Shown one piece after another: positions 45,901 to 54,549 of a DNA stretch of 64,000 bases (its first letter is position 1; each line of letters starts with the position of its first letter). The translations under genes and the position numbers were made by a program. The DNA is from Macrostomum hystrix. Lineage: Eukaryota > Platyhelminthes > Macrostomidae. The notes beneath the pieces are model-generated. The model was not told the origin of the DNA. It saw only the letters and a list, made by a program, of their open reading frames with translations, and searched no databases. The stretch lies in contig CATNEN010000002.1 of the NCBI GenBank assembly GCA_950097015.1, forward strand, positions 3,596,001-3,660,000. Direction: 5' to 3'.

Positions 45901-48900
45901 AAAACTTTCGATTTAGGGAGGAAAATTTCCCTTGACAATTTTGGCTCTGAAGTGTTCTCTTCTCTTAGAAGAGCAGAAATCGAAGGCAGGGATTCGCTCA
46001 GCTCTATTCTGGCTGGGTTGGCTAAAAGTGCATTCTGGGAAACTAATTTCTGCCAGACAAATTACATAGAAATTTTAAGAGGAGAGATAAAAAGCTTTGG
46101 TGGGGATAAAGAGGCCGCTGCATATGAGACTCATGACATTTCCAAGACGTACCTTCAACAGTCGTGGAAAGCGCACAATGGGCAGAATGCCGGTGGCAAA
46201 GTACAGCAGGTCGGTGGGCGCCAGGGCTGCCAGATCCAGCTTGAAGTCTGTCTTGGCCATGTAGTGCTGGCGGCATGCTTTGGGGTCTTTCTGTTCGGGT
46301 TTGGTGGGCGATTGAAATATTGCCGTCTGATCTTCTTAGAGTTGAGAGGAGAGATCGATTTAAACTAAAGAGAATTGTGGAGAGAGTGAGTGGCAGAGCG
46401 GTTAACGCGAAAGCGTGCCTCTCGCACCAAGGTCCCTGAGCTCGATTCCGCGGCGAGGCCACGAGACGCAGCCGCGGAGAGAAGGCTTGAGGGCTTGTCG
46501 TGCAATTTTAGCCCTTGAGGGCCAACGTCCAAAACGCAGTGAAAGTGTGCACTGCCTGTGACGATGAGAAAGTTGTGAGTGTGTGCCTGCGTACAGTAGC
46601 TGTGTGCGTGTGTGCTCAGGAGTCAGCGGAATGGGCAGAATTGCCTCCTGGCTGGCTGCGGATCTAGTGTCGTCATGCAGATTTGAGCAGGGGATTACTA
46701 AAAAGGCTCGAGAATTTTGGGGAGATTTTGTTATGGACACGTTATATGGCTCAAAATTTGTCCCAAAAATGCACATAATCTTCAAAGCATGAACTCCGAA
46801 TAATCCAAAACCTTGGTTCCTTAGTACATCTGTATGTAAGCATATAGAAACCTAAGTTTTACAGTTTCAAAACAGAGCCAGGCCGACTCGTATGAGCGAG
46901 ATACATTGGGACAAGCCGAGCTCTGTCTCTCAAAGGCTGACGAAGTTCTTGGATGAATGCGCTGAATTCAATTACAGATAGCTGAGGACTGGGAAAATTC
47001 GTTGGGGTAGAATTGCATGGAAACAAGGTTCATTTCTAAGAGCACAGGACTGCTAAAAAGCTTGTTGCTTGTCTTCGTTGGATAGGCCTAACGAACTTTG
47101 CTTCATATCGGCCAGTGGCAGCTGAGTTTGCGGAATTTAAATTAGAAACGAAAATGCTGCTTGTGAGAACTAAACATTAATTGATGCCACTTTCTAATCG
47201 CTTTCTGAACACCCCGCCTCACAGTTTGAACCTCAAACCGAGTCATTTTTCTACCCCTTTTAACACACACCTCACGCCTGACCCTCAACCCCAGTATTTT
47301 TTCTACCCCGTTTAACACCCACCTCACGCCTGACCCTCAACCCCAGTAACTTTTCTACCCCTTTTAACACCCACCTCACGATTGACCATCAACCCTAGTT
47401 ATTTTCCACCCGTTCAACACCCACCTCACGCCTGACCCTCAACCCCAGTATTTTTTCTACCCCGTTTAACACCTACCTCACGCCTGACCCTCAACCCCAG
47501 TAACTTTTCTACCCCTTTTAACACCCACCTCACAATGGGCCATCAACCCCAGCCTTTATTCACGCTTTATTCCAGTATTTTACCCTCTTTTAGCACCCGT
47601 CACGTGCGTTCAACCCTTGCCAGAGTTTTTTTACCTCGAGAATTCCTTGATTGACAAATCTGATTCGCATCTTGAAGAAAATGTCCAGAATGTAGATAAA
47701 ATCCGCTACATAGTCAAGGCAGAGCCAAGCCACCCTGCCAGTCGAATTCGGCTCGTCGTAAATTGTGAAAGTGGATCGAAGCGGAATAGCGAAATAGTTG
47801 TAAGCCATCGCGACAGTCAGTAGACAGAGCCAAAGAAGGTACGTAGTGCCTGTGTTAGTGTTTCAGTTTCAGGATTTAGGATTAAGCGCAATGTTCAAGA
47901 CTTAAAGAAGCTCTCATGGTACGAGCTACCAAGAATTTAGGCAGAGAGGTTGGTTTTGGGTGTTTTGAATTTGATGGTGGGTTGAAGTGTGAATAATGGG
48001 GCGGTGGGTTAAAGTGTCGAGAATGGGGTGGTGGTTAGTTGAAGTGTCGAGAATGGGGTGGTGGGTTGAAGTGTGAATAATGGGGCGGTGGGTTGAAGTG
48101 TGAATAATGGGGCTGGGGGTTGAAGTGTCTAGAATTGGGGTGGTGGGTTGAAGTGTCTAGAATGGGGTGGTGGTTGTTGGAAGTGTCGAAAAAGAGGTGG
48201 TGGGTTGAAGTGTGAATAAAGGGGCGGTGGGTTGAAGTGTCGAGAATGGGGTGGTGGGTTGAAGTGTCGAGAATGGGGTGGTGGGTTGAAGTGTGAATAA
48301 AGGGGCGGTGGGTTGAAGTGTCGAGAATGGGGTGGTAGGTATTAGTATCAATAATTTCGTACAGAAGCGTTATATAGCTGTAAGTGAAGAGCGTGGTTGG
48401 CATGGCTTCGCTAGATTTATTTGGTAATTTTTTTCTGACAAATATTCAAATCCACGCTTGTTTGAGTCATCCAGTTCATGCGTACTCGAAGCTAGCTTAG
48501 AACCATTGCATGATTTACTTTTCCCATGTTTTCTATATACTCGTATTTTTCTCTCCCGAAACTTTTCTGACGAAGTTTTGCTACAGATTTTTGTCTGTCG
48601 CATTCGAATCGTTCCAGCGTGCAATTATGCGATGAGTAAGTAGTATTTAGATCAGAGTTAAGATGCTACTGCTCACGGTGTCATCAATATTAAGCAATGT
48701 ATCACAATGTCAAGAAGGCAAATCACGACATCTCAGTGGAAGGAAGCAATGAAAAATGTGTTTGATACTGCGAGTTAGTCATCAAGCACAGATTTACAAA
48801 AAAGACAAACGTGCAAATAGTGAGCAGCTTAAGACACACCTTGCGGATCGACCGTACTGGGCCAGCGCACAGCCGGCAGACTGATTGTCCAACGGCAAAG

Positions 48901-51545
48901 GCGACACTCGCGCCGCTTGACAGCCTCACCCGAAGCTCCGTCAGCTTCATCAGCGTCGTGTACCAGATCTTCCAGGTGCTGCTGCTGCTGTTTATTTTGC
49001 TCCGTCTTGGTTTCTGCAAGAAAGGTTTGAGAAAGAATTTCAGATGATTTCAAAGCAGTTATTGCGCGACTCTTCCAAAAGCTCCGTACAAATGTTCAGT
49101 CCATGGACTGTAGAGGCCACCTCAGCCATTCGATGTTCTGAATCAAATTATTTAAACAAGTGAGCTGACGGTGAGCAACTTGAATTGATTCAAGTGTCTC
49201 CCTTTTGCTGAGAATTAAACTCTCGTTCAGAACTGAACATGAGCAGCTCAAACCACTGTACTTTAAGCTCCACAAGAAGAATCCGCCATACGGGAACTCG
49301 GCAACAAAAACAGTTTCCACTGGGGGCTGAAACTGTTCTGAAATCGCTAGAAGTGTCTTTACCAGTGACCGACGATTCATCCTCGGACTCTGATTCTGTC
49401 AACGGTTGGACTGTGCTAGCGCGCAGGCTGCTGGCGCGGGTTTCAAAGCGACGCCGAAGCTGCCGAAGGCGTTCGCTCATGGCTTCGCTCAGTACGGAGG
49501 AAGAGCGGCGGCTGTTGTATCGTTGGTCATCGATGGAATGGAGCGGAGAAGTCAGGTTGCAGAGAGAATTGCTTTTTAGTGTGAAGGAATATAAATTAAA
49601 GGATTAAAATTCAGGGGAGCCACAGGATAATGACTAAAATCCAGCGAGGAGGCAATTCTGCTCATTTTGCTGACTCCTAAGCACAGACACACACAGATCT
49701 GTACGCAGCTACACAATCACACAGGTGTGACAATCTGCCCTGACTTTTTCATCTTGGAGGTTGATCCTCCAGGGCGTAAATTGCAGACGTCCTCGGGTCC
49801 TTGTCGTGAAAGGAAAGGTTGGGCCTGTGTCTTGTACTCATCCAGCTTTTGTTACCTTAAGTAGCTCATATTAATATTTGTAATACGCATTTATGAGTTG
49901 TTGTTACGTCATCGCGAATGCTCACATTTCAGGAATTGTCAGCGAGCTTCCACTGACGCTGGACATTTCAATGTCTCCTCCGGAGGCGGCCGATTTTTTC
50001 TCGAAGATTTTGCTCGCTCTAGTCTCGCTGGCATCCTCAAGGCCGCGATCCACTTCTGTAAAACAGAATTAAACTATGAAATCGATCAGATATTTTTGCT
50101 TGCGTCAGAGACACCGATTGTGGATGATTTTCCCTAACTTATTTTTACCATACTCAATGTAGGAGCTCCAGGTGGTTCTCGAATCTGACGAAAATCCCCC
50201 TTCATCAAGCATCTGTCCTATGTAGTTTGAGACCAACGGGCTGTCGGCCTTCACTGACGATCGAATCAAAGGTCTTCGGCCGGTCGTTCCTCCACTGCTG
50301 CCAGCATCGGTTGACGTGAGTAGTCGTCTCACAATGCGACGCTGAAAATTAGCCTGCAGCTTGTGCAGGTAGATGTCATAGTCCTCAATACTTGCCGAGT
50401 CGAAGCTCAACTGGCTAAGGCTACGAGTCGTGGCGCTGCGTCTTGGACGGGGGTGTCGGTTGCCCATGGCTTGCCGGGTTTTGAGTCTGTGCTCAACAGT
50501 CGCTTCATTTTAAAAAAAGTTTTCCGTTTTTGTTTCCGGAAAGGAGCTTCTTGCTCTGGATTGGCCTTCGAAATTGGCCACTCACAGCCTTCTGAAGTCT
50601 CTGGTGCGTTTCCGTACATCTTTTCGCCATAAGAGCAGTTTTCTCTACGTTTATTACTTTTAGTAGTATTGATGAAATTAAGCTGCGCGGAACTCGTAGC
50701 AAATAACGCTAATGTTATCCGGTCACTTTCTAAACAGTAGAAGAATCCGCTCCGCTCCAGTTGCTTTTTAGCAACTCCTGAGTCTGAGTCTCCTGAGTCT
50801 GCATATCAACGTACCTGCCAAGCCTGTCATCAGCAGAACAACCTTGGCTCCTAGCTTACCATAAATAAAAAAAATAATGGCAGGAGGGCTGCAGACACTG
50901 ACACATCATTTGGTGACGCTACACCCAGCCAGCGCTGAATCCTGAGCACACAGATACCGCACACAGGTGTCACAAGACGTGTACATCTGCCCTGACTTTC
51001 TCATCGTCAGGCATTGTGCACTCTCACTGTGCCTTGGAGGTTGGCCTTTAAGGGCGTAAATTGCACGACAAGCACCCAAGCCCACAAGCCTTCTCTCCGC
51101 GGCTGCGCCCCAATTAAATGTGGCCTCGCCGCGGAATCGAACTTACGTACCTTGGTGCGAGAGGCAAACGCATTAACCGCTGTGCCACCAACCCCCCACT
51201 AGGCTCGACCTTATTTCATCCCCTCTCTGTCGTCACTACAGTGCCGCCACTGAATCGGTCGAACATCTTTTCAACAGTCCGAATTTGGTGCAGACCTGAG
51301 TGCACCAACTGCTGATAGAACTGCACTACGCACTATTTTTTGACAAAAACTATCGCCATTTAAGTCCAAAGGGAACTTCACCGGAACCCCAAAGTCCAGC
51401 TCACCTCGTGGCACAGCTAGGCTAGAGCCCGCTGGCTTGTCACCGCTCATCACAATGGGCGAAGCCTCTTGGACTGGTTCAACCGATGGAGCTTCGTCCA
51501 CGACGAGAATAGGAGGATTTCTGGCAGCTTGCTCCGGCAGCGATA

Positions 51546-51579
<34 letters not shown>

Positions 51580-51622
51580 CTGCTGCTGCTGCTGTTGCTG
51601 CTGCTGCTGTTGCTTCTGCTGC

Positions 51623-51711
<89 letters not shown>

Positions 51712-51915
51712 CTTCTGCTGAGCCGGCATCGGTGGAGGGCTGGTGATTTCCAGCTCTTCAACCGTGAAGCCTAGGTTAGCGATTCCCAATTGATAATTGT
51801 CTGCGTCATCGGTGCGAAGGCTTTCAATAGACTGGCGGAGATTGCCAGACGAGCTGGTCTGCGCCTCTGTCGCAGTCTGCAGCTGCTGTCTCTGCTGCTG
51901 GCCTTTTCCGGGCAT
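36915..51915 (-). CDS. CNG channel beta-type subunit, gene A (16 exons)
   Basis: Exons on the minus strand: 51915-51405, ~50469-50149, 50055-49926, 49511-49363, 49013-48840, 47849-47635, 46290-46153, 45812-45619, 41189-41048, 40970-40811, 40212-40115, 39360-39277, 38577-38200, 38114-37812, 37401-37203, 37075-36915. Phases agree throughout and the sum is 1,119 codons with stop. In order: polyQ N-terminus; a segment LRQLRRRFETRASSL resembling the N-terminal calmodulin-site region of CNGB1; S1-S2 (residues ~429-500); S3; S4-S5; pore (610-658); C-linker (659-772); cyclic-nucleotide-binding domain (773-860); acidic tail. The subunit should form heterotetrameric cyclic-nucleotide-gated cation channels in the plasma membrane. 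Beta identity rests on NRRTA in the binding domain, the N-terminal segment and a pore without the Glu of alpha subunits. The acceptors of exons 2 and 16 and the donor of exon 14 are the least certain. Confidence 0.88.
37506..37808 (+). mobile_element. SINE family 1 in intron 14 of CNG gene A
   Basis: Nearly full copy, antisense to the gene, with GAGCTCGATTCC, gtacactgcctgac and a TTATTATTA tail. The tail abuts the donor of exon 14 (about 37812). Confidence 0.8.
38200..38577 (-). other. Exon 13 of gene A: cyclic-nucleotide-binding domain
   Basis: 378-bp phase 0-0 exon. It contains [20 protein letters not shown], then FGEISLM with the Glu that contacts ribose, and GGNRRTAD with the Arg and Thr that bind the cyclic phosphate and favour cGMP. 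A basic region ([15 protein letters not shown]) follows. Identical to gene B exon at 55530-55907 except for one base near 38209. Confidence 0.92.
38640..39270. other. Intron 12 of CNG gene A
   Basis: Intronic sequence without recognised repeats. Gene B's corresponding intron carries a SINE. Confidence 0.5.
39485..39790 (+). mobile_element. SINE family 2, copy 2
   Basis: The tRNA-like head has GGGGTTCGATTCCAGACTCC. The central block tttagaaagacacttaactc and cacccagctgttaaatgggc follows. The tail is AATAATAATCAAAAA. The central block resembles a motif I know from other metazoan tRNA-derived SINEs. Lies in intron 11 of gene A. Confidence 0.75.
39868..40020 (-). mobile_element. SINE family 1, head half
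   Basis: Minus-oriented 5' half with cgcggaatcgagctcacgga and gcggctgcgccccaag. Lies in intron 11 of gene A, close to SINE family 2 copy 2. Confidence 0.75.
40363..40796 (+). repeat. 16-bp minisatellite TCTAATCTACCCAGTC
   Basis: About 27 units in intron 10 of gene A. Two unit types (acatagcc and acccagtc) alternate at the left; the right end has tgtaatctacccagtc and tgtaatgtacccagtc. It ends about 15 bp from the donor of exon 10. Gene B's equivalent intron is 73 bp. Confidence 0.9.
41048..41189 (-). other. Exon 9 of gene A: pore and S6
   Basis: Reads CFYFATSLATNIGNNPQP through the filter and S6 [11 protein letters not shown]. The filter has NIGNNP where alpha subunits have an acidic Glu and vertebrate beta subunits have Gly-Gly-Leu. 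Confidence 0.88.
41340..45568. repeat. 4.2-kb minisatellite, 12-bp unit TTGACAGACACA
   Basis: About 350 units fill nearly all of intron 8 of gene A. Variants (gacact, catacaca, cacacaca, gacaaa, gacatt, gaaaca) occur in recurring order, giving higher-order periods; one block recurs at about 420 bp (near 44590 and 45010). Since 12 is a multiple of three, frames of up to 1,400 codons are open on both strands, all low-complexity and not genes. The corresponding intron of gene B is 79 bp. Confidence 0.95.
46383..46676 (+). mobile_element. SINE family 1 in intron 6 of CNG gene A
   Basis: Starts gtgagtggcagagcggttaa and runs to cggatctagtgtcgtca; the tail is missing. Confidence 0.82.
47215..47545 (+). 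repeat. 52-bp minisatellite, ~6 copies
   Basis: Units contain cgcctgaccctcaacccc and taacacccacctca. Lies in intron 6 of gene A, close to the donor of exon 6 at 47635. Confidence 0.8.
47965..48345 (+). repeat. 27-bp minisatellite, ~14 copies
   Basis: Two unit types, GGTGGGTTGAAGTGTCGAGA and GGTGGGTTGAAGTGTGAATA, each followed by atggggY or similar. Lies in intron 5 of gene A. Open antisense frames are artefacts. Confidence 0.88.
49643..49790 (-). mobile_element. SINE family 1, partial
   Basis: Minus-oriented body fragment with cagcgaggaggcaattctg and a cctgactttttcatc block, in intron 3 of gene A. Head absent. Confidence 0.7.
50863..51199 (-). mobile_element. SINE family 1, near full length (reference copy)
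   Basis: About 337 bp in intron 1 of gene A. Minus orientation: head at right (agaggcaaacgcattaaccg), body, and tail at left (taaataaaaaaaataatg). Used as the standard for the other copies. Confidence 0.87.
51405..51915 (-). other. Exon 1 of gene A with ~57-codon poly-glutamine tract
   Basis: Starts at ATG 51915 (MPGKGQQQRQQ). A block [17 protein letters not shown] matches [17 protein letters not shown] in gene B exon 1. A CAG/CAA tract (51548-51722, minus) follows, with a few Lys interruptions; gene B lacks it. Donor GAG/GTGAGC at 51405. Confidence 0.8.
51548..51722 (-). repeat. Imperfect (CAG)n tract
   Basis: About 58 codons of CAG with CAA and AAG interruptions, inside exon 1 of gene A. 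Confidence 0.95.
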
Positions 51916-52074
51916 TGCGTGTTTTCTAGATCGGAAAATTGCGCAATATTTTCGTGCAGGCAGCCAATGTTAGTTAATGTCAAAGCAGTTTTAAACCAAT
52001 CAATAAATCGGCAAAGCTATTCAATCTATAAATATTTCCATACTGAAAAAATATTCCGATTAGACACGGAAAAT

Positions 52075-52405
52075 GTGAGACAGGGAAGAGATGAGAAATT
52101 TGAGAGATGACACAGGTAAGAGATGAGACAGGGGAGAGAAGAGACAGGGAGAGATGAGACATGGGAGAGATGAGACGGGAGAGATGAGACGGGAGAGATA
52201 AGACATGGGAGAGATGAGACGGGAGAGATGAGACGGGAGAGATGAGACATGGGAGAGATGAGACATGGGAGAGATGAGACGGGAGAGATAAGACATGGGA
52301 GAGATGAGACATGGGAAAGATAAGACACTGGAGAGAAGAGAGAGAAGAGAGATGAGACGGGAGAGGTGAGAAATGGGAGAGATGAGTCATGGGAGAGTTG
52401 AGACA
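52075..52405 (-). repeat. 15/16-bp minisatellite, inverted relative of the 28.3-kb array
   Basis: On the minus strand the units read TCTCCCGTCTCATCTC and TCTCCCATGTCTCATC, nearly the unit at 28290-28560. Lies just upstream of gene A exon 1. Confidence 0.85.
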
Positions 52406-52419
52406 GGTTGCCACCACAT

Positions 52420-52700
52420 TAAAAATTATGAGTGTTGCTTGGATTGCTTGGGTGTGCCTTCCTTAAGTCTCTTCGCGTATTTCGATCAACTCGCGCCTCT
52501 CATTTTCTAATGAAAAAACTAATCCACTTAGCTACTAGTGCGACTACTAATCCACTTATTCACCGAAGTAAACGAAAAGAAACTCTAAAAATATACCGGA
52601 AAAAATACTTGGGTTCACTGTTACCTGAACCTTACCTGAGCCGATGAACAAGCGATGAGTTGCAGGATTTAAAAACTAAATGAATATCGAAGCAATCTTC
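52420..52700. other. Intergenic DNA upstream of CNG gene A
   Basis: No exon or repeat recognised. Confidence 0.35.
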
Positions 52701-52747
52701 AAATGGCGGCGACTTCAAAGGAGCTGTCTATTCGAGAAAATGTAGCG

Positions 52748-53173
52748 GCACAAGAACCGGTTCAAAGTAGAAATCTCCAACGAGAGTTATAAATGTAGTC
52801 CCAGTTTTTCTTGTCTCGACGATGAGAAATGGGATGGGGAAGACATGCCGGGGAGGTTGAGCTCGAGAAGGCGTTTCGTGAGCGTGCACTTTGAGCAATG
52901 CAAAAAGGCAGGGAAGAAATTTTTCAGATTGAAAGGCCGCAAGGAGACGGCGAGTAAGTAAGAGAAGGAAGACAGAGAGAGCTGAGCATGGTCGGATCAG
53001 GGCGAGCTTACTGCCGGGGGTAAGGATGTGCAGGTGACAGAAATTTTTCACGGCGTCTTTCACTTCCATTTCCTCTCTTCTCCCTTCGTTCCCGTTTCTC
53101 CCATCCAGAGCTGGCCTCATCCGGCTTGAATCCGGCTTTAAGGGAATTTATCCTGTGTGCGGGAAATCAACCA
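52748..53173 (+). CDS. Possible two-exon gene fragment, unknown
   Basis: One plus-strand frame reads RFKVEISNESYKCSPSFS ... FVSVHFEQCKKAGKKFFRL, ending at a good donor (GCGA/GTAAGT, about 52953). A polypyrimidine-rich acceptor (CTCCCATCCAG, about 53107) follows, after which the frame continues LASSGLNPALREFILCAG to a stop. The phases agree. No start codon or family was recognised; it could be the 3' end of an otherwise lost gene. Confidence 0.3.
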
Positions 53174-53179
53174 ACAAAC

Positions 53180-53620
53180 TAAAATCCCCTTGGACAGCAA
53201 AAACAGCCCCGCTAGCAACCGACGGACCGGAGCCAATTAGCCAGGCTGCTCAGTGCTCAGAATTTGCTCATTGTAATCGTATACCATACAATCCAGTATT
53301 TTTGCATTTTCTCAATTTTTAGCTCTCCTTTTGTTTTGCAGTTAATGGTCACGTCAAGCTTCTCATCATCACTACTGCTATAATTACAGATCACGATTTG
53401 ACTCTCTCAAGGTTGGCTGTTTCGAAGAAACGACCATTAAAAGAATGATGATGAACATTGAGCATTGCGGTTTCTTGTTTTACTGAGTAGTTGCTAGTTG
53501 TTTCACTTCCAGGAAAATGGAAACTCATCCATCAATTCATCCCCAATTAAGGTTTGCAGGTTGGTAGCTAGAGCTCCAGAATTATGACCAATGACCAATG
53601 GATTTCGAGTGTCAGCCTAC
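53180..53620. other. Intergenic DNA, nothing recognised
   Basis: No exon or repeat recognised. Confidence 0.35.
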
Positions 53621-53625
53621 CCCAG

Positions 53626-53762
53626 TCAAAGGACTAAACAGCTAATACAGAGTCTTTGATGATTCAGCACGCGCTTCATCGACGCGGGAAAGTGAGCAAT
53701 CGTGTCCTTGTCCCTGTCCTCTGGGGGATATTGAACACGCTGCTGGTACAGGAAGCTTTCAG
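53626..53762 (-). other. Candidate terminal exon of CNG gene B
   Basis: Open minus-strand stretch (ESFLYQQRVQYPPEDRDKD, then a stop) preceded by a GCAAG acceptor-like site in the phase gene B needs. It shows no similarity to gene A's last exon, so the link is weak. Confidence 0.2.
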
Positions 53763-54261
53763 CTTGCTCCAATGCGTGTTTTTTTTCCACACAAACGCAA
53801 TTTATTTGCTATGATCGCGTTCATATGATCAACTAGTATACTCAAAAAGTTACAACACAAAAGCTTTTTATGATTTATTGAAATAGAAATAGTACTTTTA
53901 TGTTTATAGAAATACAAAGACAGGCTTGATTCTTGAAATACTTAGTCGTGTCGTGCCGTGTGTATGTAGTTTTATTTCTATTCTAGAGCAGATAAGGGCA
54001 GTGCAAAAATTACACTCATTTTCTTTATTTTCTACATTATTTTCAATGAGTAACAAACTGTTCATGAGGTGTCGAAACAAGTCCAAATATCTATTCAACG
54101 CGCGGTAGAGTAGACTCTCGCTTCTCATTCCTCAAGGACACGTTTTTAGTGGTCTCATCTAGAATAGAGATGCTGTGTGATGGTCCTTGCTTTCTTGTTG
54201 TGCCTGTAAATACAATTAGTATGCATGACAATTTTACTTTTGGTAGCTTTGACCCGATTGT

Positions 54262-54450
54262 CGTCCAATGTATGCCCTAGAGGACCAACCTCCAAGGCAC
54301 AGTGAGAGTGTACACTGCCTGCCAATGAGAAAGTCGGGACAGATGTACACACCTGTGCAAGCGTGTGCTCGGGAGTCAGCGGAACGGGCAGAATTGCCTC
54401 CTCGATGGCTGCAGGTCTAGTGTCACCAAAATGGTGTACATTTGCCCTCA
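54262..54450 (+). mobile_element. SINE family 1, 5'-truncated
   Basis: Contains caaggcacagtgagagtgta and cggcagaattgcctcctcg-like sequence. Lies just downstream of the last assigned exon of gene B. Confidence 0.75.
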
Positions 54451-54549
54451 CCGGACAGAACTGAATCTGTCCGGTAAGCTTCGTGAACATATTTTTATTA
54501 GAAGAAAGACTGAGAGGTTCTAACATGTGATGATCGACAATGAACACAC

